A DNA stretch of 64,000 nt, from assembly GCA_963801195.1 (NCBI GenBank), contig CAWDDX010000003.1, positions 434,001-498,000 of the forward strand, given 5' to 3'. Numbering within the stretch: the stretch's first letter is position 1; each line of letters opens with the position of its first letter. The translations under genes were made by a program, and so were the position numbers. The stretch is from SZUA-36 sp963801195. Its GTDB lineage: Bacteria > Pseudomonadota > Gammaproteobacteria > Xanthomonadales > SZUA-36. Below, in pieces: positions 9,803-18,571 of the stretch. The notes beneath the pieces are model-generated. The model had not been told where the DNA came from. It saw only the letters and a list, made by a program, of their open reading frames with translations, and made no database searches.

Positions 9803-9902
9803 GTCTGCGCCCGCTTGCAGACCATGGTGATTCCAGCCAATTTGGCAGCCACCGGAAACAACCGGGTTTGCTATCATAGCGAAATTTACCCGAGGTAAGA
9901 CT

Positions 9903-10178
9903 TTGAACCAATCCGTAGCCATCCGGTTTCCCGACTTTTTCCTGGTGGGCGCTCTCCGCTGCGGCACGACGACACTCAGCCGTTACCTTACCCGTCACCC
10001 GCAAATGGGTTTTTCAAGGCCGAAAGAACCCCATTGCTTCGCGAAAACCGGCTGCATTCCGGGACCGGACCCGCTAACACCACCGGCGGCCGAAATCGTG
10101 CGTATGACATTACGCCCCGACATCCAGAACTTATCACGATTGCTTGAGCGCGACCTGGGCCATTGGACAGAACAATGA
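9903..10178 (+). pseudogene. Sulfotransferase remnant with internal deletion
   Basis: 91 codons from TTG. Residues 10-36 (FPDFFLVGALRCGTTTLSRY...) are the PAPS-binding 5' motif of the sulfotransferase family; the end (DIQNLSRLLERDLGHW) resembles the C-terminal helix of the same family. The ~200 residues that should lie between them, including the 3' phosphate motif, are absent, so the protein cannot be active. The deletion is in frame. The stop overlaps the CopA start (ATGA), so the remnant may now serve as a leader that couples translation to copA. Confidence 0.7.
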
Positions 10179-12412
10179 ACAAAACAACGAGTTCAACCCT
10201 GCTGAAAATCGAAGGAATGCATTGCGCCTCCTGCCAGCGCCCCATCGAAAAGGCCCTGCGGGAAACCGCCGGTGTAAATGATGTAAGCGTTAACCTCGCC
10301 AGCCGGGAGGTCACCGTTGACAGTGTCCTGGGCAGTGACGTCCTCGTTGCGGCGGTGGCGAACGCCGGTTACGAGGCGGTGGTTGACCCGATCCAGTCGC
10401 TGGAGGAAAGCGACCGGGCCAACCAGGCAAAATTCCGCGCCCTGATCGTTAAAACGGTGCTGGCGCTGGGCAGCGGTGCCCTGTTGATGGTTTTCGGTAT
10501 GAGGGCTGGTTCAATAGGCACCGAATGGAACCTGGTTCACTCGGCCTGGTTACTGACCGCCCTGTTAACCGCCGGCATCATGTATTACACGGGCCGGCAT
10601 TTCTTTGTCGGCGCCTATAAGTCCGTCAGGAATCGCTCGGCAACCATGGATACGCTGATTGCGCTGGGCACCGGCACAGCGTGGCTCTATTCCACCGTCA
10701 TCGTGCTGTTCCCCGCATTGGTGCCGGAGATTGCCCGGCACGTTTATTTTGAAGCCGCCGTCATCATCATCGGCATGATCAATCTTGGCCAGGCGCTTGA
10801 GCAGCGCGCCCGGGGCAGAACCTCGCAGGCTATCCGCCGCCTGCTGGATTTACAGCAAAAAACGGCGCGTATCGTCCGCGACGGACAGGAGGTTGATGTT
10901 CCGATCGGCAACGTGGTTAAAGGTGATCTCGTGCGCGTACGTCCGGGTGAACAGCTTGCCGTCGATGGCATCGTTGTTGAGGGCCAGACCAATATTGATG
11001 AATCCATGCTCACCGGCGAACCGGTTCCGGTGACCAGGGTCACCGACGACGAAGTTTCCGCGGGTACGCTGAACAAGACCGGCAGTATCCTTTTTCGCGC
11101 CACGCGTGTCGGTTCGGAAACAGCGCTGGCACGTATCATCAAGATGGTGCGCCAGGCACAGAACACCAAACCGCCCATTGGTAAACTGGCGGATTCCATT
11201 GCCGCCGTGTTTGTCCCGGTGGTGATGTTGATTGCGCTGGTGGCAGCACTGGTATGGTTCGCTATCGGCCCCGAACCCAGGGCGGTCTACGCCATTGTGA
11301 CCGCTGTGACCGTGCTGATCATCGCCTGCCCTTGCGCGCTGGGCCTGGCCACACCGATGTCGATCATGGTCGGTATTGGCAAGGCCGCCGAAGCGGGCAT
11401 ACTGATCCGCAACGGCGAGGCTTTGCAAACCACCAGCCAGTTGACCACCATGGTGCTGGATAAAACCGGCACCATTACCACCGGTCAGCCGACGGTGATC
11501 GAAATCGACGCCCATTGTGACCAGAGCCAAAACGCCCTGTTGCAGTTGGCGGCGAGTCTTGAAACCCGCTCGGAACACCCACTCGCACAGGCATTCCTCG
11601 ATGCCGCCAAACAGCAGGAACTGGAGATGCTTGACGTAGAAGAGTTCGAGGCCATCGCCGGCCTCGGCATCAGGGGACACATTGATACCCGTCAATTGCT
11701 GCTCGGCAACAGGAGAATGATGGACGAGGCCGGCGTAGACCTTGGGGTTGACGCACTGGCAAGCGGCGAGCGCATGGCGGCAAACGCATGGACACCCATG
11801 TTCCTGGTCTCAAACGGAAACCTCCAGGCAGTTTTCGCCGTCGCCGACCCGATTAAACCGGATTCTGCAGATGCCATCAAGCGCTTGCAGAATGACGGTC
11901 TAAAGGTGGTCATGTTGACCGGCGATAACCGCGATACGGCCGAGGCCGTAGCCCGCCAGGTCGGCATCACGAGGGTCATGGCGGAAGTGCTGCCGCAAGA
12001 CAAACACGACCGGATCGCTGAACTGCAGAAACAGGGTGAGCGGGTCGGCATGGTGGGTGACGGCATCAACGACGCCCCGGCGCTGGCCCTGGCCCATGTC
12101 GGTTTTGCACTTGGCACCGGCACCGATGTCGCCATTGAAAGCGCCGATATCACGCTGATGCGCGGTTCGCTGAACAGCGTCGCCGATGCCATCGAACTGT
12201 CCACTGCGACGATGCGCAACATCCGGCAAAACCTGTTTGGCGCGTTTATATACAACGCGGTGGGTATACCCATTGCCGCTGGTCTGCTCTACCCGCTGAC
12301 CGGTCTGCTGTTGAACCCGATCATCGCCGGCACCGCGATGGCGTTTTCATCGGTGACGGTGGTCAGCAACGCCAATCGCCTGCGCCGGTTCCGTTTCGCA
12401 AAGCAACCATAG
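10175..12412 (+). CDS. copA: Copper-exporting P1B-type ATPase CopA
   Basis: 745 residues and intact, unlike the ATPase at 3157. It pumps cytoplasmic Cu(I) to the periplasm. One N-terminal HMA domain has its metal site at Cys17-Ala-Ser-Cys20. It is followed by eight expected membrane helices, the TGEP motif, the intramembrane Cys385-Pro-Cys387 site, the phosphorylated Asp429 in DKTGT, SEHP and GDGINDAP. The ATG at 10175 overlaps the stop of the sulfotransferase remnant by 4 nt; an in-frame ATG at 10163 exists but has a poorer context. No MerR-type operator is visible directly upstream. Two PepSY genes follow within 15 bp of each other. Confidence 0.93.
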   Translation: MNKTTSSTLLKIEGMHCASCQRPIEKALRETAGVNDVSVNLASREVTVDSVLGSDVLVAAVANAGYEAVVDPIQSLEESDRANQAKFRALIVKTVLALGSGALLMVFGMRAGSIGTEWNLVHSAWLLTALLTAGIMYYTGRHFFVGAYKSVRNRSATMDTLIALGTGTAWLYSTVIVLFPALVPEIARHVYFEAAVIIIGMINLGQALEQRARGRTSQAIRRLLDLQQKTARIVRDGQEVDVPIGNVVKGDLVRVRPGEQLAVDGIVVEGQTNIDESMLTGEPVPVTRVTDDEVSAGTLNKTGSILFRATRVGSETALARIIKMVRQAQNTKPPIGKLADSIAAVFVPVVMLIALVAALVWFAIGPEPRAVYAIVTAVTVLIIACPCALGLATPMSIMVGIGKAAEAGILIRNGEALQTTSQLTTMVLDKTGTITTGQPTVIEIDAHCDQSQNALLQLAASLETRSEHPLAQAFLDAAKQQELEMLDVEEFEAIAGLGIRGHIDTRQLLLGNRRMMDEAGVDLGVDALASGERMAANAWTPMFLVSNGNLQAVFAVADPIKPDSADAIKRLQNDGLKVVMLTGDNRDTAEAVARQVGITRVMAEVLPQDKHDRIAELQKQGERVGMVGDGINDAPALALAHVGFALGTGTDVAIESADITLMRGSLNSVADAIELSTATMRNIRQNLFGAFIYNAVGIPIAAGLLYPLTGLLLNPIIAGTAMAFSSVTVVSNANRLRRFRFAKQP

Positions 12413-12424
12413 GCTTCCGCGCCG

Positions 12425-13129
12425 GTGCTTAAACCTGCAGTTATCGCCCGTACGGGGCATAAGTGGCTGGCGCTGCTGATCGGGTCCCAGGTCCTGATCT
12501 GGCTGGCCACCGGCCTGTACATGGTTGTGGTTAATATCGGTTTTATTCACGGTGACCCGCTGGTAAAGAACATGCGGCAGACGGTTGTCGTTCCGCGTGC
12601 CCCGCTTCTCACCATGGCGGAGGTCAGGCAACGCTACCCGGACGCGATTCAAATCGGCCTCAGAGCGGTGATGGGCAAGACTTTTTACTTTGTTACCACT
12701 GCAGATAGCCACTACCTGGTTGACGCCGAAACCGGTTCGCTTGCATCACCGCTGGACGAGGACAGTGCGCGGCAAATAGCCAGGCATCATTATTCCGGAG
12801 AAGCACTGGTCATTCGCAGCTCGCTGATTACCTCCAATCCACCGACGGAGATTCAAACCCGGTCCCTGCCGTTGTGGCGAGTTGATTTCGATGACAGCCT
12901 GGCGACCAGCTTCTATATCGATCCTTCCAGCGGTTCGCTGGTCACCCGGCGGCACCGGTACTGGCGGATTTTCGACTTCATGTGGATGTTGCACATCATG
13001 GATTACGAGGACCGCGTGGATGCTCACAACCCGCTCCTTATCGCTGCACAGGTATCCGGTCTCACGTTTGCCATCACCGGCCTGTGGTTGTTGTTTTATA
13101 GCTTTAGCGCACCGCGAAGAAAAAAATGA
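12425..13129 (+). CDS. PepSY-domain membrane protein
   Basis: 234 residues from a GTG start, 12 nt after copA. An N-terminal helix (residues ~15-35) and a C-terminal helix (~205-225) enclose a periplasmic PepSY-type region. It shares with the next protein the block LWRVDFDDSLATSFYIDPSSG and FMWMLHIMDYEDR, so the two are paralogues. PepSY-TM proteins are often linked to metal uptake or reduction; here the position suggests copper handling. No catalytic residues can be named. Confidence 0.75.
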   Translation: MLKPAVIARTGHKWLALLIGSQVLIWLATGLYMVVVNIGFIHGDPLVKNMRQTVVVPRAPLLTMAEVRQRYPDAIQIGLRAVMGKTFYFVTTADSHYLVDAETGSLASPLDEDSARQIARHHYSGEALVIRSSLITSNPPTEIQTRSLPLWRVDFDDSLATSFYIDPSSGSLVTRRHRYWRIFDFMWMLHIMDYEDRVDAHNPLLIAAQVSGLTFAITGLWLLFYSFSAPRRKK

Positions 13130-13142
13130 AGACCGTCTGCTA

Positions 13143-14168
13143 ATGTACATACTCAAGAAAATACACAAGTGGGTTGGCCTGTTAATCGGTATCCAGGTAC
13201 TGGTTTGGCTGCTCAGCGGCCTGGTGATCAGTCTGCTCGATCCCGCAAAGGTCAGCGGCAGTCAGTGGATGCGGGCCAACGCGGCTGAACAACCAATTCT
13301 CGGGCAGGCCGCCTTGCTCGAACCGGCAGCACTCCCCGGCGCAAAACTGAAGGACGTTTTGGGCGTCGATTTGACCACCCGGCGAGGACGGCCGGTTTAC
13401 AGCATCATGCATGCCGGTGGTGAAACCCTGTTCGATGCCGTAGATGGTTCGATCATCACAACGCGAAAAGCCGAAGCGACGGATATCGCCCGGCGGGATT
13501 TCAGCGGTGAAGGCGATATCGTAGCCGTCGAACGCGGTATGGCGCCCGACATGGAAACCCGTGACAGCAGCGGCGCCTATTGGAGGGTCGATTTTTCCGA
13601 CACGGCGAACACCTCGATATATATCTCAGAGGCAAGCGGAAAAATTCTTGAAAGACGAAACAGTTTTTGGCGTGTTCAGGACTTTTTCTGGATGTTGCAC
13701 ATCATGGACTACCCCGGCCGGGAAGATATTAATAACTCACTTGTCATCTCCGTGGCGCTGGTCGCAATCTGGCTCGGTCTCAGCGGTTTCGGATTGTTAT
13801 TCGGCAGCTTCAGACGGCAGGATTTTTCTTTTCTGAATTTCCTGGGAAAACCTGCTGAGGCCGTCGTCACGCTGTATGACCCCACAACCGGCAGGACAAA
13901 ACAGGTGAAGCTGAGAAAGGGCAGCAATCTGTTTCTCTCTCTTGCAACCCATGATGTCAATCTGCCATCCATTTGCGGTGGTGGCGGCGAGTGTGGCAAA
14001 TGCAGGGTGAAGTACGAAGCCACTGATTTGCCCACAACCAACGATGCTGAACTTGGCCTGGTCCCCAGGCGACTGCGTGAACAGGGTTACAGACTGGCCT
14101 GTCAGCAACAGGTAGAGCGCGACGTTTTACTGCACGTGCCCGCAGAAGTGCTTTCGTCCGGTCTGTAA
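13143..14168 (+). CDS. PepSY membrane protein fused to a [2Fe-2S] ferredoxin domain
   Basis: 341 residues. The ATG at 13143 begins a membrane helix (MYILKKIHKWVGLLIGIQVL); a PepSY-like periplasmic part follows and a second helix lies at ~200-222. Residues ~240-335 form a plant-type ferredoxin domain close to the NqrF N-terminal domain, with cluster ligands Cys278, Cys284, Cys287 and Cys320 (C-x5-C-x2-C-x32-C). The ferredoxin part should face the cytoplasm. The architecture suggests electron flow from a cytoplasmic donor to a periplasmic or membrane acceptor; a metal reductase role is inference. It lies 13 nt after its PepSY paralogue and in the copA cluster. Confidence 0.8.
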   Translation: MYILKKIHKWVGLLIGIQVLVWLLSGLVISLLDPAKVSGSQWMRANAAEQPILGQAALLEPAALPGAKLKDVLGVDLTTRRGRPVYSIMHAGGETLFDAVDGSIITTRKAEATDIARRDFSGEGDIVAVERGMAPDMETRDSSGAYWRVDFSDTANTSIYISEASGKILERRNSFWRVQDFFWMLHIMDYPGREDINNSLVISVALVAIWLGLSGFGLLFGSFRRQDFSFLNFLGKPAEAVVTLYDPTTGRTKQVKLRKGSNLFLSLATHDVNLPSICGGGGECGKCRVKYEATDLPTTNDAELGLVPRRLREQGYRLACQQQVERDVLLHVPAEVLSSGL

Positions 14169-14359
14169 ACCGGGCGGCGCAAAACCCGTCCACCATTTTG
14201 GTCCTGTTCAAGCAGAGAACATCAGTTCATTGACCTACGTCATTCCTCTTTTGCACGTTATGTGTTGAACTGATCGTGGCGCTCTGAGAGTTGCGTCGAA
14301 AACCCGGTTCACGTTAAGCGCCAGGTGCAAACAGAGCGTCTGCAAATGGAGTAACGGAT

Positions 14360-14704
14360 ATGAACAGAAAAGCCTTTCGATTCATTATCGCAAGCGTGCT
14401 GCTGGCAACTGCCGGCACCGCGATCGCCGCCTGTGAATACAAACGGGGCGAGACGGAATTCCTGGACTATGCAAACTGCCGCTACGGTGAGGAGAATATC
14501 GAGGTAGTTAATCTGCCTGAAGACTCCATCTGGGAACAATGTATCTATTTCCTGCAAGCCTTTCGGCCACCAAAACTGCTGGCGGTGACCCGCACCAAGA
14601 ACGGCAAGGAAGTGTGCAGCATCAATGACCGTGCACAAATCGGTAATCCCTGTTACCTGACAAAACAACGCTGTGACGACGCGTTGGAATTCAAAACGGA
14701 TTAA
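14360..14704 (+). CDS. Small secreted cysteine-containing protein
   Basis: 114 residues with GGAG 9 nt upstream of the ATG. A signal peptide (MNRKAFRFIIASVLLATAGT, then AIAA) precedes a mature part with six Cys (e.g. ACEY, NCRYG, EQCIYF, PCYLTKQRC), likely disulfide-bonded in the periplasm. No family recognised. It ends the plus-strand metal cluster and is followed by a terminator. Confidence 0.62.
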   Translation: MNRKAFRFIIASVLLATAGTAIAACEYKRGETEFLDYANCRYGEENIEVVNLPEDSIWEQCIYFLQAFRPPKLLAVTRTKNGKEVCSINDRAQIGNPCYLTKQRCDDALEFKTD

Positions 14705-14732
14705 CCAGACAGAACGTCAAGACGCGCAAAAT

Positions 14733-14768
14733 AAACCGGCCCTTGTGCAAAACCACGGGCCGGTTTTT
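14733..14768. terminator. Bidirectional intrinsic terminator
   Basis: Stem AAACCGGCCC / GGGCCGGTTT with a 14-nt loop and TTTTT after it; A-rich on the other side. It separates the plus-strand cysteine protein from the convergent mscL. Confidence 0.85.
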
Positions 14769-14801
14769 CAGATTCAGATCAAATCCGCAATGGACAAGTA
14801 T

Positions 14802-15200
14802 TTATTTTTTCAGCGCATCCCGTATTTCTGTCAATAACTCGACTTCAGCGGATGGCTTCGCTGGTGCCGCAGGCGCCGCTTCTTCCTTTTTCTTCATCCT
14901 GTTCATGGCTTTGACGACCATGAATATGGCAAATGCGATGATCAGGAAATCAACCACCGTCTGAATAAATGAGCCGTAGTTAAGCGTAACGGCCGCAGTT
15001 TCCCCGGCCGCTTCTTTTAGCACAACAGACAGATCAGTGAAATCTGCACCACCCATCAACATGCCGATTGGCGGCATCAAAACGTCGCTCACGAACGATG
15101 AGACGATCTTTCCGAATGCAGCGCCGATGACAATACCAACAGCCATATCCATGACATTTCCACGCATTGCGAAACTTTTGAATTCCGACATCATGCTCAT
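14802..15200 (-). CDS. mscL: Large-conductance mechanosensitive channel MscL
   Basis: 132 residues. A homopentameric inner-membrane channel that opens under hypo-osmotic shock. The start is at MSMMSEFKSFAMRGNV, by analogy with the MSIIKEF start of E. coli MscL and a GGGAGAG site upstream. TM1 (~18-40, DMAVGIVIGAAFGKIVSS) and TM2 (~75-100) are clear; the C-terminal helix (EVELLTEIRDALKK) follows an Ala/Pro linker. Monocistronic on the minus strand. Confidence 0.95.
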   Translation of the reverse strand: MSMMSEFKSFAMRGNVMDMAVGIVIGAAFGKIVSSFVSDVLMPPIGMLMGGADFTDLSVVLKEAAGETAAVTLNYGSFIQTVVDFLIIAFAIFMVVKAMNRMKKKEEAAPAAPAKPSAEVELLTEIRDALKK

Positions 15201-15368
15201 ACTCTTCTCTCCCATTTTTGCTTAAAGCGATTCAACCCGGCACGAGATCTGCGGGTTTGATTATCTTAGCCCATAACCATTGTTATTGGCACAAAATAGA
15301 AAGTTACAAAATGGCACCTGGTTTTCAGTTGCCAATCAGCAATTTATGACATTAACCTTAAACGTTCC

Positions 15369-15396
15369 TTGCTAATGGCAGCGCTTCTGCTATAGT
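15369..15396 (+). promoter_or_regulatory. Promoter of rhlE with extended -10
   Basis: TTGCTA (15369-15374), 16-bp spacer, TATAGT (15391-15396) preceded by TGC, an extended -10. It predicts a leader of about 145 nt before the rhlE start. Confidence 0.55.
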
Positions 15397-15407
15397 GCGC
15401 CACGTTC

Positions 15408-15429
15408 TGGCACACTTCGGTCTGTGCCA
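15408..15429 (+). promoter_or_regulatory. Hairpin in the rhlE leader
   Basis: TGGCACA (15408-15414) pairs with TGTGCCA (15423-15429) close to the 5' end of the predicted transcript. It could stabilise the mRNA or take part in autoregulation by the helicase. Confidence 0.4.
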
Positions 15430-15547
15430 ATATATCCCTTCCTGCACTTTCGCAGCTGGCGGACATCAACAAGGATTCAGCCCGGACCGACCCTTGCAGT
15501 GAATATTCACGGCGTTTGGGTAGGGCGATCCCGGAGTATATTCATAC

Positions 15548-16861
<1,314 letters not shown>

Positions 16862-16900
16862 TTAAGTCAATCGCGTCGAACGGCGGATAGTAATTGTTGG

Positions 16901-16927
16901 AGCCCTGCTTTTAGCAGGGCTTTTTTT
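16901..16927 (+). terminator. Intrinsic terminator of rhlE
   Basis: Stem AGCCCTGC / GCAGGGCT with a short TTTTA loop and a run of seven T. Confidence 0.92.
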
Positions 16928-17502
16928 GCTTCCATTCAATGGGCCTGTGCTTGTTCACGATTTTTCCCGACAACCATTGCTCGAAAGGCATGGGTGTCCT
17001 GACTTTCCCCCCTGATTTTCCCCCGCAAGAACAAAAGCGGAGCGTCGAGCAAAGTTATCAAGGTGGTTTGAGTTTAAGGATGTAAAGTAATCCACGGGAA
17101 TTGGATTTGCCTTTGTTGGCAATCAATCCCCGAGGGCCTATTCTTGTGAAAAACCGCTGTGAAAAACCGCGACACCCACATCGCTTAGAAAGAAAAAGCC
17201 AGAAAAAGCCAGGACATCCAGGTCGTTCCCCAATCAAACCTATCCAATTTCATCTGGGTTCAAACACATCCAGGATCGACAAACGCCAATTTGATTGAAG
17301 ACAGCTGGTTGATGTCACTTTTATCCTGGAAAATACGATTCTGGCCAAGGATGGCCAATCGGAGGCAGCCTGGTTCAGGCTGATGTCATGTCCTGCTGGT
17401 TTTTAGCTCCGCTCCGGACAAAGCCGGTTGGCAAAGGCATGACCCTTGATGAACTTCCGTCCCACAGAGTGGCAAAGGCTTTGAGCATACTCACCGGTCC
17501 AA
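16928..17502. other. Non-coding or decayed stretch with short tandem duplications
   Basis: No ORF with credible composition. There is a 13-nt tandem duplication at 17146-17171 (GTGAAAAACCGCT) and a 10-nt one at 17191-17210 (AGAAAAAGCC). The end of the stretch may hold the decayed 5' part, or the lost antitoxin partner, of the AbiEii-like gene that follows. Confidence 0.4.
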
Positions 17503-18319
17503 GTGCACCAAAACCCGGTAGAGGAAGAGCAGGCGATCAAGGAGATCGTTCAGGAATTGGCTTTGTATGCGCTGTGGCGAGCGGACTTTTTTGCGGTGGC
17601 AGCCTTTCAGGGTGGCACCGGACTGCGAATTTTGCATGGTTTACCCCGGTTTTCTGAATATCTGGATTTTATGCTGAAGGTGCCGAACCTGGAATTTGAC
17701 TGGTCGGCTTACCTTCACAAAGTTACTTGCCTGTTTTGAAGAGTATGGATTGAAGTCAGAGGCCTTGCCGAAAGGGCGTATGGATAAGCGGATAAAAAAA
17801 GCGGTTATCAAGGATAACTCGCTGGCTAATCAGTTGAATTTGTCTTTTTATCAGGGTCATGCAGGCCAGAAGATTAATATCAAGCTGGAAATTGATGTAG
17901 AGCCACCTGCGGAGTCGGGGTATGAGTATACGTATCTGGACTTTCCCACCGATCACGAAGTGTGCCATCAGGACCTGGGTAGTAATTTTGCTCTGAAGAT
18001 TCATGCATTATTATGCAGAGGCTTTGTGAAAGGGCGCGATTGGTATGACTTTAACTGTTATATCAGGCAAAACGTATCACCGAACTTACCGCATTTAAAA
18101 AATGCACTCGTGCAATTCGGGCCCTGGGAATGTCAGGTCGAAATGGTTGTGGATGTGGCCTGGCTGAAAACGGTCATTCAGGAGAAAATTGACGGTATTG
18201 ATTGGGCAGAAGCCGCAGCTGATGTGGAGCGATTTTTGAAGCCGGCCGAAGTGGATAGTTTACAGTTGTGGAGTGCACGCTTTTTTTCGGCGAGGCTGAA
18301 TAAGTTAGGGAACCTCTGA
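17503..18319 (+). pseudogene. AbiEii/AbiGii-type nucleotidyltransferase, frameshifted
   Basis: Resembles the toxin half of AbiE-type abortive infection systems. The first frame (17503-17739) reads QAIKEIVQELALYALW and then GGTGLRILHGLPRFSEYLDF, the family nucleotidyltransferase motif. The usual form is SEDLDF, and the first catalytic Asp is Tyr here. The frame is lost near 17700-17715, and the second frame (17696-18319) continues with LLACFEEYGL...KINIKLEIDVEPPAE and DLGSNFALKIHALLCRG, the family C-terminal half. Both the frameshift and the missing Asp point to a dead gene. No AbiEi antitoxin is recognisable upstream. The last codons and stop lie inside a MITE-like element. Confidence 0.75.
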
Positions 18320-18458
18320 TTAATTCTGAGGTTCCCGCAGCACATGGATGTGTCGCCAAATCAGCGACGCCAAGCCGTTGATTTGTAAGGCAGTCGAAAA
18401 TGACACTTTTCGACTGCCGCGCTCTGATAATGTCAGGATGGCATTAATCAGAGCTCCC
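18308..18458. mobile_element. MITE-like element, 151 bp, with TTA target duplication
   Basis: Terminal inverted repeats GGGAACCTCTGATTAAT and, on the right, the complement of GGGAGCTCTGATTAAT. TTA flanks both sides (18305-18307, 18459-18461). Inside there is a perfect 12-bp hairpin (18389-18400 with 18407-18418). No transposase. The ends and the 3-bp duplication suit an IS5-group element, by inference. It provides the last codons and the TGA stop of the AbiEii-like remnant. Confidence 0.75.
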
Positions 18459-18571
18459 TTAGTTTAAACCGGGTCAGACCCGGGTTTCCCATCAACATTG
18501 CGTCGTGCGGGTGCAATAATTTTTGTCAAAACACTTTCCGGTAAATAAAGTCTCCGGCATTCAGGGCGCCG

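Noticed and set aside
17101..17298. 65-codon frame with many Lys, Pro and Arg
   Set aside because: Built from short tandem duplications, no ribosome site, no family resemblance.
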